From: CAZVFX01 sp964626565
GTDB taxonomy: Bacteria > Myxococcota_A > UBA9042 > CAIXZC01
DNA length: 61,184 nucleotides
Reading direction: 5' to 3'
NCBI GenBank assembly: GCA_964626565.1
Contig: CAZVFX010000028.1
Span: 1-61,184 of the forward strand
Shown: positions 31,637 to 39,610 of the stretch, piece by piece
Layout of the letters: each line of letters opens with the position of its first letter
Numbering within the stretch: the stretch's first letter is position 1
Notes under the pieces: model-generated
What the model saw: only the letters and a program-made list of their open reading frames with translations
What the model was told of the DNA's origin: nothing
Database searches by the model: none
Position numbers and translations under genes: made by a program

Positions 31637-34600
31637 CTACTTCTTTTTCCCGCCCTTGTTGTCCTTTTTGCCCGGGTTTCCGGGCTCGCCGCCGTTTTCG
31701 TCGTTGGAGTTTTCGTCGTTACCCTGGTTGGAATTACCCGGGTCACACTCCTCGCCGCCGTTGCCGACCCCCTGGTTGCAGTCATCGTTGGGGTCGGGCT
31801 CCGGGTCAGGATCGGGATCCGGGTCCCCACCGTAGTTGGGGTTGGTGCAAGTGCAGTTGGCATCGCCGTCGCACTCGCAGGTGCAGGCCGGCTCCTCGCA
31901 CGTCCACTCGCACGTGCACTCGCCCGGGGAGGGGCAGTCGCACTGCACCCGGCAACCGCAGTCCTGCTCCTTGTGGTACTCTTCCTGCCAGTAAGCATCG
32001 GCCTCGTTGCCCGCGTCGTCTTCAGCGAAGCACCAGATCCGGGCCAGCGGGCCCTTGATCTCCATGAGCTCGTAGCCTTCCTGCACCTTGTAGAAGTAGT
32101 GGTACTGCAGACCCGCATGGGTCTTGATGGTTACCAGTTCGCCGTCGGTCAACGGGATGCCGCCGAACTCGGTGAGAGTTGCCAGCATGTCGTTGGGCTC
32201 CGGTGCGAAGATGTCCAGCTTACCCGTGTTCATGTGGAACTTCACCCGGGTGTTGCCGCTGGCCTTCAGTTTCAGCTCCAGACCGTCAACGGCCGGGGTC
32301 TCAACCAGCGAACTGTAGGTCGGGTCGTTGTCGCACACGTCACTGACATCGCAGTACACCGCGTAGATGACCAGGCCGTCGTCCAGCACCGCCTCGGGCG
32401 CCAGCACCACCGCGACCTCGGGCGGAGTTTCGTCCGGAATCGCCACACACAGGTCGTCGGCCGAGCCGTCTGCTGCTTCGCAGACGTAGTACTCGGTCTG
32501 GTTATCGCTGCCGTCGCCACAGGTGTCCACGCCCTCGGAAGAGGTGCTGGACAGTATTGCGTCGGCGCACACCCAGTCGGTGGCGCCACAGGTGCCGCCG
32601 CCGGAAGGCGTGCCGGTGTCGACGCACACGTCCTGCTGCTGGTTCACTTCGTCCAGGCAGCGGTCTTCGGCTGCACCGTCGGAAGCGTTACAAGACCAGA
32701 AGGTCACGTTGGGTGCGTCCACGTCGCCGCCGCACACGTCGGTGCCGGATGTGGCATCCAGCGCCAGCACGCCGCCGGCGCAGTCCCAGTCGGAGGCCGC
32801 ACAGGCGCCGCCGCCCCACATGTCGCCCGTGTCGGAGCAGGCATCGGATTCGGCGGTGAGGCCGGAGATGCACTGGTCGTTCACGCCGCCGTCGGAAGCG
32901 TTGCAGATGTAATAGGTGACGTTGGGCTCGTCATTGGAACCGCCGCAGGTGTCGGTGCCCGCGCTTTGAGCCAGGGCCAGCAGGCCGTCGGCGCAGTCCC
33001 AGTCGTCCGCGGCACACTCGCCGCCGCCGTAAGCATCTCCGCTGTCTACGCACACGTCGGTTTTTTCGGTGAGCGCTGACACGCAGCTGTCGGCTGCGGT
33101 GCCGTCACCCGCGTCGCAGGAGAAGTAAGTTGTATTAGGAGCGTCGATGGTGCCACCGCAGAAGTCGCTGCCGGCAGTGTCGAAGCTGTCGAGCACGCCG
33201 TCCGCGCAAGCCCAGTCGGTAGCCGCACACGCACCGCCGCCCAACTCAGCGCCGGTATCGGCGCAGGCGTCGGCCTCTTCGGTAAGGTCAGACACGCACA
33301 GGTCCGCAACTGCACCGTCGGACGCGTTGCATGCCCACCAGGTGACGTTGGGTGAGTCGGCGTCGCCGCCGCAGGTGTCGTTGCCTGCATTGGCGGTCGA
33401 GGCCAGCACGCCCAGAGTGCAATCCCAGTCGATGGCGGCACAAGCGCCGCCGCCGTATGCATTGCCGTCGTCGGTGCATGCGTCAGCTTCCTCGGTGAGG
33501 CCGGAGACGCACAGGTCGGCCACTTCGCCGTCGGACGCATTGCAAGCCCAGAAGGTGACGTTGGGGCTGTCCACGTCGCCGCCGCAGGTGTCGTCACCCG
33601 CGTTGTTCGTCGAGGCCAGCACTCCGTCGGCACAGTCCCAGTCCACCGCGGTGCAACCACCGCCGCCATACGCATCTCCGGAATCGACGCAAAGGTCGTT
33701 CTCTTCGGTCACTGCCGCCGTACAGATGTCGGCTGCGTTGCCGTCGCCGGCTGTGCATACCCAGTATTCCACGCTGGGGGTGTCATCGGTGCCGCCGCAG
33801 GTATCGTCGCCTGCGTTGTCCGTGGACGCCAGCAAGCCGTCAGAGCAATCCCAGTCGGTGGCTGAGCAGCCGCCGCCGCCATAGGCGTTGCCGCTGTCGG
33901 AGCAGATATCCGACTCTTCGGTGAGTCCGCTGGTGCAGATGTCGGCCACTTCGCCATCGCCGGCAGTGCAGTTCCAGTAGGTGACATTGGGATTATCAGC
34001 ATCTCCGCCGCAGGTGTCGTCACCAGTGTTGGAGGTGGAATCGAGAAGTCCGGCGTAGCTCGGTGAATCGCACTGGCCGTCGCCGTCCGCGTCCACGCAG
34101 GTGTACTCCGGACCATCGAACAGGCCGTAGCTGGTGTAGGAGCAATCATACATGTTCACCACGCTGTACAGAATGGTGTACACGCCCGCCTCAGGTGCGG
34201 TGAACTCCCACTGCTCCCACGGTCCGTCGCCGTAGCTGCCCACGGTGCCTACGTCAGCATAGAACGGCATGTCAACCTGCTGCCCGTCTTCCTTGAAGAC
34301 CACCACGGCCGAGTCGTAGTACGGCACGTAGTCGCCCGCGTCGAACGCGGCGAAGCCGGTAATCGTCTGGCCCGCACCCATGTAGATCTCCTGGGTGGCT
34401 TCCGACGGGTTGCCGGGGCAACCAGCCGTGAGCCGCAGGAAGTAGTCGCCGTCAATCGCCCCATAGGGCGTGCCGCTGACGCCGGTGTGCCCTGTGACCA
34501 CCTGGACGCGGCCCGGGTCTCCGCCCGGGGTCCAGCCGAACAGGTCGCCCGTCTCGAAGCTGAAATTGACGGCCAGCAGATCGCCGATGAACGTGTCGGC

Positions 34601-37600
34601 GCAGTCCCAGTCGATGGCTGCGCAACCGCCGCCGCCATATTCGCCGCCGTCCTCGCTGCAAGCGTCGAATTCTTCAGTAGTGGCAACTACGCAAGCGTTG
34701 TTGTTCTCGCACACGTAGTAGTCAATGAATGGCGCGTCGTCAGAGCCGCCGCAGGAGTCAACACCTTCGGTTTCGGCCAGGCTCAACACACCTTCCGCAC
34801 AGGTCCAGTCGTCGGCCGTGCACCAGCCCGCGCCATACTCGTCACCTGAGTCGGTGCAAAGGTCCGCCTCCTCAGTCAAGCGAGGCTCGCACACATCCGA
34901 TTCGATGCCGTCGCCGTTGATGCACACCCAGTACTCAACGTTGGGGGCTTCGGCGGTGCCGCCGCAAGTGTCGGTCCCGGAATTGCTGGTCGACGCGAGC
35001 AGGCCGCCGGTGCAGTCCCAGTCTGTGGCAGAGCAGGAGCCGCCGCCGTACGCACCGCCGTCGTCTGAACATGTGTCGGACTTGTTGGTAACCGCGCTGG
35101 TACAGGTGTCTGCCGCTTCGCCATCACCCGCGCCGCATACCCAGTATGTGACGCTGGGAGCATCGTCGGTGCCGCCGCAGAGGTCTGTCCCCGCGCTGCC
35201 GGTGGACGACAACTGGCCGCCCGCACATTCCCAGTCGACCGCGCTGCACGAGCCGCCGCCGAGGGCTGTTCCTGCATCGGTGCACAGGTCCGCCTTGGCA
35301 GTACTTGCCGCGGTACAGGCATCGGCCACTGAGCCGTCACCCGCGGAACATGTGTAGTAAGTTACGCTGGGCGCATCGTCGGTGCCGCCGCAGAGGTCTG
35401 TCCCCGCGCTGCCGGTGGACGACAACTGGCCGCCCGCACATTCCCAGTCGACCGCGCTGCACGAGCCGCCGCCGAGGGCTGTTCCTGCATCGGTGCACAG
35501 GTCCGCCTTGGCAGTACTTGCCGCGGTACAGGCATCGGCCACTGAGCCGTCACCCGCGGAACATGTGTAGTAAGTTACGCTGGGCGCATCGTCGGTGCCG
35601 CCGCAGAGGTCTGTCCCCGCGCTGCCGGTGGACGACAACTGGCCGCCCGCACATTCCCAGTCGACCGCGCTGCACGAGCCGCCGCCGAGGGCTGTTCCTG
35701 CATCGGTGCACAGGTCCGCCTTGACTGTCTCACCTGCTGCGCAGGCGTTGTTGTTCTGGCACACGAAGTAGCCCACTGACGGCGCATCCTCTGTGCCGCC
35801 GCAGGTGTCTGTGCCGCTGGTCTGGCTGCTGGCAAGCGCCCCGTTGGAACAGGTCCAGTCGACGGCAGCGCAGCCGCCGCCACCGAGGTCTGTCCCCGAA
35901 TCGGAGCAGGAATCCTGCTTGTAGGTTTGGGCCGCTACGCAGGAGTCGGCTACACTGCCATCGTCCGCGTTGCAGGTGAAGTACTGGACCCCCGGTTCGG
36001 CCTCGTCGCCGTTGCAGGTGTCTGTTCCGTTGCTCTGCACTGCGTGCAGTGATGACGTGGTGCATACGGTAAAGGGAGTCGTGGTCGAGCCGGGGAGGAT
36101 CGTCTCGGTCCGGCTGCCGTCGGGGTTGTGGGACACTACCGCCCATTCGTTGATTCCCTTGACGTAGGTCGGATTGAAGGTCAAGCACGCGCTGTCGCCG
36201 GCAAGCGTGAGAGCCATGCCGTCGGTGCAACAGGCAATCCAATGCCACTTGAAGACGCCGGTGGACAAGTTGTAGTAGTCGCCCGGGTCATCCTTCACCG
36301 CGATCACCGCGCCTGCCGCCTCGAGCCCGTCTATGGTCATGTGGACGTCGCCGCCGCTGCCGTCGTTGAATTTGTCCAGCACAACCACCAGGCTGAACAG
36401 CTCGTTGACGTCGTCGTAGTAAAGATAGATGTTGCCGCGCTGGGAGGTCTCTTCACCCGCGTTGGAGCTGGCCGCCATGGGGCTGCCGTAGCTGTAGAAT
36501 TGGGCTACTGTCTTGTCGCCGTGAAGTGCCTGCAACGGCACTTTCAGGTTGCCCTGTTCAACGAAGAAGGTGTTGGTGCCGTCGCACCGCCAGTCGGTTG
36601 CGGTGCATGAACCGCCGCCCATGGCGCTGCCGTTGTCGCTGCAGGTGTCCTGGCTGGATGTGGCCCCTTCCACGCAGGTGTTGCCGTTTTCGCAGGACCA
36701 GTACGAAACCTGGGGTGCATCTACGCTGCCCCCGCAGGTGTCGCTGCCGCTGGTTGCGGTAGACAGGCACTGGCCGTTCTGACAATAGTAGTCAATGGCC
36801 TCGCAGCCGCCGCCGCCGAACTCGCCGCCGGTGTCGTTGCAGTAGTCCGCACCACAGTTTTCACCTACCAGTGAGCCCGCAGTGCAGACTTTCCGGCTTG
36901 AATCGTCGGCGCAGGCGGTATCGCCCTCACCCATGCAGTTCCCCAGGTAGATGCAGGTCTCGTTGGCGTGGATCTCCGGGCATGGGTCGCATGCGTCCGG
37001 GATTGCGTCTCCATCTGCGTCGGGGGAGCAGGCATCGCCGACGCCGTCTCCATCGCAGTCTTCCTGGCCCGGGTTGGGAGTGTTGACACAGTTGTCTTCC
37101 AGGTCCGGAACCCCGTCGAAGTCTGCGTCCACCAATGTGCAGGTGAACCCATCCCCTTCGTAATACTGGTTGCAGGCGCATGTGAAGCTGCCGACGGTGT
37201 TGGTGCACGTTGCGTTTTCGTCGCAGGTGTCGGTGCCTTCCGCGCACTCGTCGATATCGGTGCAGATGACGCCGTCTCCCGCATAGCCTTGGTTGCAGGT
37301 GCAGTCAAAGCCGCCGTCGGTGTTGGTGCACGTTGCGTTTTCGTCGCAGTTGTCGGTGCCTTCCGCGCACTCGTCGATATCGAGGCAGTCGTTAAGTTGA
37401 TTGCCCGGGAAGTCGGGGTCGAGGCCGTTGCAGGTTCCGTCCCCGTCGGAGTCGAAGTCGCAGGCGTCGCCGATGCCGTCACCGTCGCTGTCCGTCTGTT
37501 CGGGATTTGCATCGAACGGGCAGTTGTCGTTCAGGCCTGCAATGCCATCGCCATCGGGGTCCGGGTCCAGCACTGTTACGAGGACCATGTCTGTGTCGAC

Positions 37601-39340
37601 GCGGCCGATGTTGTCAACCGCATAAAGGGTGATCTCGTGGACTCCGGGCGTTGCCAGCGCGCCGCTGGTCGGGTTGCCCTGGACGATCTCGCCGTCCAGA
37701 TCCGATTCCCAAAGATAGGTGATCGGTTCGCTGCCGCCGGTGTGGGACGCCTCGAAATCGAGGGTCTCGCCCGGGAAAACCTGGGTCAGCGGTGCGGGGG
37801 ACAGTATGTCCACGTGGAATCCGATCTCGCCTTCGATGGTGGTGGTAATGGCGGGCGTATCGGAGTTGCCGCCGTACCAGGCCAGGCTGTAAAGAATCTC
37901 ACCGTTGGGTTGTTCCCCGTAAGGCACGGCGCCGGTGCTGGAGTCGTTGTAGAGGTACGTGATCTGGTTCGGGTACTTCATCAAGATGTTCTCCTGGTCG
38001 AACGGCAAAGCGCCGTAGAAGGAGCCGAAGCAGTGGTCGTACCCGATGGCCAGCATCACGTGGTTGAACATGTAATTGCAGTAGGCGTTGTGGTCGGTCA
38101 TGTACACCGCGCCGCCGCCTCTTTCCCGCAGGTTGACATAGTAGTTCTCGATAACCGGCTTACTGTGCGGCGGATGCCACAGGTCGCCGGTGATTCTGCC
38201 GTCGAGGATGATGTTCTTCACCGGCAGTTGGAAGTGATATTCCGCGATAGCCTGCACGTCGATGGGCCAATTCTTGGCGGTGGATTCCAGGTCGAAGAAC
38301 CAGAACTGCTCATATTCACCGGTTTCCAACTCGGCCTTGACCGTTCCGTCCGGCGGATTCAAGTAGTAGGTCACGTCCGCGCCGGCTTCGGTGACGCGGT
38401 TCTTCAACTCGGTTCCCCACTGGATGTAGCCGTAGTAGTTGATGTAGGCTACCACCAGCACCTTGTGCTCACCTCCGTCCGAGCCCGACAGGCAGGTGGG
38501 GCTGCACCCGTCGCCCGGTTCGGTGTTGCCGTCATCGCACACCTCGCCCGGGTCGACAACGCCGTTGCCGCACTCGATGCAGCCGTCGGTGTCGGGGTTG
38601 CAGCCGTTTTCGCAGGGTGAGTCGCCCTCGACGTCATCCACCACGCCGTCGCAATCGTCATCCACACCGTTGCACGATTCGGTGGTGGTTCCGGCACAGT
38701 CCGGGTCCTCCGGGAGAGGATCGGAGTTGTCTCCGGCCCCGTCACAGTCGGTGTCCGACCATTCATCCGGGTCATCGGGGAACGCGTCTTCCCCGTTTAG
38801 CGCGCCGTCGCCGTCGTCATCGCCGTCGCCCCAGCCGGTGTAGCCGTCCTCGCATTCGCAGTCGAATGAGCCCATGGTGTTGATGCATTCAGAGTGATCG
38901 CCGCAGTTGTGGGTTCCTTCCGCACATTCGTCGATGTCGGTGCAGATGAACCCGTCGCCGGTCCAGCCGGGGTTGCAGATGCAGCCGTAGCCGCACGCGA
39001 TATCAACACAAGATGCGTTGGCGTCGCACTGCGCCAACCCGGCAGCACACTCATTGATTCCGTCGGGATTACCGCAGCCGCAAACGCCGGGAGCGGTCTT
39101 GGCCGCGTCCTCGGGGCAGCCGTCGTTGCAATCCGGGGTGCCGTCGGAGTCGGTGTCGGTTTCCGCGTTGCCGCAACCGCACTGACCGGGCTCGGTCTTG
39201 GCCGCATCATAGGGACAACCGTCTTCCGCGTCGGGCACACCGTCCCCGTCGGAATCGCAATCGGAGTCGGCGCCGTCAATCTCCCCGTCGCAGTCGTTGT
39301 CGATGCCGTCGTCGCAGACCTCGGACGCACCGGGATTCAC
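31637..39340 (-). CDS. Giant secreted Cys-repeat protein B, 3' part after in-frame TGA
   Basis: This open frame encodes 2567 residues from a GTG at 39340, but it lacks a signal peptide and a convincing ribosome binding site. The frame is open back to 39607 and continues from the 1347-aa gene upstream with only one TGA between, so it is the 3' part of one gene. Modules: MopE repeats, thrombospondin-3 loops, EGF-CA domains (DIDECAEGTDNC...CNQGYAGDG), a GATase-like domain (HKVLVVAYINYYGYIQW), a PKD-like domain, 16 copies of the 71-aa Cys repeat, two inserted beta-sandwich domains, the same C-terminal domain as protein A, and a tail ending KKDNKGGKKK. Confidence 0.8.
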   Translation of the reverse strand: MNPGASEVCDDGIDNDCDGEIDGADSDCDSDGDGVPDAEDGCPYDAAKTEPGQCGCGNAETDTDSDGTPDCNDGCPEDAAKTAPGVCGCGNPDGINECAAGLAQCDANASCVDIACGYGCICNPGWTGDGFICTDIDECAEGTHNCGDHSECINTMGSFDCECEDGYTGWGDGDDDGDGALNGEDAFPDDPDEWSDTDCDGAGDNSDPLPEDPDCAGTTTESCNGVDDDCDGVVDDVEGDSPCENGCNPDTDGCIECGNGVVDPGEVCDDGNTEPGDGCSPTCLSGSDGGEHKVLVVAYINYYGYIQWGTELKNRVTEAGADVTYYLNPPDGTVKAELETGEYEQFWFFDLESTAKNWPIDVQAIAEYHFQLPVKNIILDGRITGDLWHPPHSKPVIENYYVNLRERGGGAVYMTDHNAYCNYMFNHVMLAIGYDHCFGSFYGALPFDQENILMKYPNQITYLYNDSSTGAVPYGEQPNGEILYSLAWYGGNSDTPAITTTIEGEIGFHVDILSPAPLTQVFPGETLDFEASHTGGSEPITYLWESDLDGEIVQGNPTSGALATPGVHEITLYAVDNIGRVDTDMVLVTVLDPDPDGDGIAGLNDNCPFDANPEQTDSDGDGIGDACDFDSDGDGTCNGLDPDFPGNQLNDCLDIDECAEGTDNCDENATCTNTDGGFDCTCNQGYAGDGVICTDIDECAEGTDTCDENATCTNTVGSFTCACNQYYEGDGFTCTLVDADFDGVPDLEDNCVNTPNPGQEDCDGDGVGDACSPDADGDAIPDACDPCPEIHANETCIYLGNCMGEGDTACADDSSRKVCTAGSLVGENCGADYCNDTGGEFGGGGCEAIDYYCQNGQCLSTATSGSDTCGGSVDAPQVSYWSCENGNTCVEGATSSQDTCSDNGSAMGGGSCTATDWRCDGTNTFFVEQGNLKVPLQALHGDKTVAQFYSYGSPMAASSNAGEETSQRGNIYLYYDDVNELFSLVVVLDKFNDGSGGDVHMTIDGLEAAGAVIAVKDDPGDYYNLSTGVFKWHWIACCTDGMALTLAGDSACLTFNPTYVKGINEWAVVSHNPDGSRTETILPGSTTTPFTVCTTSSLHAVQSNGTDTCNGDEAEPGVQYFTCNADDGSVADSCVAAQTYKQDSCSDSGTDLGGGGCAAVDWTCSNGALASSQTSGTDTCGGTEDAPSVGYFVCQNNNACAAGETVKADLCTDAGTALGGGSCSAVDWECAGGQLSSTGSAGTDLCGGTDDAPSVTYYTCSAGDGSVADACTAASTAKADLCTDAGTALGGGSCSAVDWECAGGQLSSTGSAGTDLCGGTDDAPSVTYYTCSAGDGSVADACTAASTAKADLCTDAGTALGGGSCSAVDWECAGGQLSSTGSAGTDLCGGTDDAPSVTYWVCGAGDGEAADTCTSAVTNKSDTCSDDGGAYGGGSCSATDWDCTGGLLASTSNSGTDTCGGTAEAPNVEYWVCINGDGIESDVCEPRLTEEADLCTDSGDEYGAGWCTADDWTCAEGVLSLAETEGVDSCGGSDDAPFIDYYVCENNNACVVATTEEFDACSEDGGEYGGGGCAAIDWDCADTFIGDLLAVNFSFETGDLFGWTPGGDPGRVQVVTGHTGVSGTPYGAIDGDYFLRLTAGCPGNPSEATQEIYMGAGQTITGFAAFDAGDYVPYYDSAVVVFKEDGQQVDMPFYADVGTVGSYGDGPWEQWEFTAPEAGVYTILYSVVNMYDCSYTSYGLFDGPEYTCVDADGDGQCDSPSYAGLLDSTSNTGDDTCGGDADNPNVTYWNCTAGDGEVADICTSGLTEESDICSDSGNAYGGGGCSATDWDCSDGLLASTDNAGDDTCGGTDDTPSVEYWVCTAGDGNAADICTAAVTEENDLCVDSGDAYGGGGCTAVDWDCADGVLASTNNAGDDTCGGDVDSPNVTFWACNASDGEVADLCVSGLTEEADACTDDGNAYGGGACAAIDWDCTLGVLASTANAGNDTCGGDADSPNVTWWACNASDGAVADLCVSDLTEEADACADTGAELGGGACAATDWACADGVLDSFDTAGSDFCGGTIDAPNTTYFSCDAGDGTAADSCVSALTEKTDVCVDSGDAYGGGECAADDWDCADGLLALAQSAGTDTCGGSNDEPNVTYYICNASDGGVNDQCISGLTAESDACSDTGDMWGGGACAASDWDCAGGVLALDATSGTDVCGGDVDAPNVTFWSCNASDGAAEDRCLDEVNQQQDVCVDTGTPSGGGTCGATDWVCADAILSSTSSEGVDTCGDGSDNQTEYYVCEAADGSADDLCVAIPDETPPEVAVVLAPEAVLDDGLVIYAVYCDVSDVCDNDPTYSSLVETPAVDGLELKLKASGNTRVKFHMNTGKLDIFAPEPNDMLATLTEFGGIPLTDGELVTIKTHAGLQYHYFYKVQEGYELMEIKGPLARIWCFAEDDAGNEADAYWQEEYHKEQDCGCRVQCDCPSPGECTCEWTCEEPACTCECDGDANCTCTNPNYGGDPDPDPDPEPDPNDDCNQGVGNGGEECDPGNSNQGNDENSNDENGGEPGNPGKKDNKGGKKK
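31831..33381. repeat. 1.55-kb direct repeat, copy 2 (3' end of giant gene B)
   Basis: Partner of 25439-26989, same orientation, apparently identical. Beyond it the genes are only similar (for example 27001-27900 against 34021-34920 differ at many silent and coding sites). This sharp change points to recent gene conversion or segment duplication. Confidence 0.85.
35160..35722. repeat. 213-bp tandem repeat, about 2.6 copies, inside giant gene B
   Basis: The same 213-bp unit begins at about 35161, 35374 and 35587, the last copy being partial. It encodes exactly one 71-aa Cys repeat (DLCGGTDDAPSVTYY ... STGSAGT). The copies match at the DNA level wherever compared, unlike the other repeats of the gene, so this is a young amplification and a possible length-variation site. 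Confidence 0.85.
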
Positions 39341-39610
39341 CGCCGCGTTCAGGTCATCGCAATCTTCGGCCGCGACATAGCCGTCGCCGTCCGCATCATC
39401 GTCACACGCGTCGCCGATGCCGTCTTCATCCAGGTCGGTCTGGTCCGGGTTCGCGGTGTCGGGGCAGTTGTCATCGTTGTTGGGGATACCGTCGCCGTCG
39501 GCATCGCAGTCGGAGTCGTCGTCGTCGAACGCCTGGTCGCAGTCGTTGTCGATGCCGTCGTCGCAGATTTCGTCGGCTCGCGTGCTTATGCGCTCGTTCT
39601 CGTCTTCTCA
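39341..39610 (-). other. Open linker and in-frame TGA joining the two parts of giant gene B
   Basis: On the minus strand the frame of the 1347-aa gene ends at TGA (39610-39608) and then stays open for 89 codons into the 2567-aa part. The linker encodes a complete MopE/thrombospondin-3 unit (ADEICDDGIDNDCDQAFDDD, then NNDDNCPDTANPDQ). Aligned without gaps to the next unit (DGDGYVAAEDCDDLN), the TGA falls exactly where Cys is expected (DGDGYEPPEE-stop-EDEN). A TGC/TGT to TGA change, a sequencing error, or readthrough or recoding are all possible. Confidence 0.85.

Noticed and set aside
36968..38620. 550-codon open frame antisense to giant gene B, with similar ones at 25221-26687, 31973-33079 and 38894-40327
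   Set aside because: Same cause: low-complexity composition of Asp/Cys/Gly-rich repeats opens the opposite frames. No ribosome binding sites or families are seen.
39550..39608. SECIS element after the in-frame TGA
   Set aside because: The sequence following the TGA offers only a 3-bp GCG/CGC stem with mismatches and no typical loop, so selenocysteine insertion is not supported by structure.
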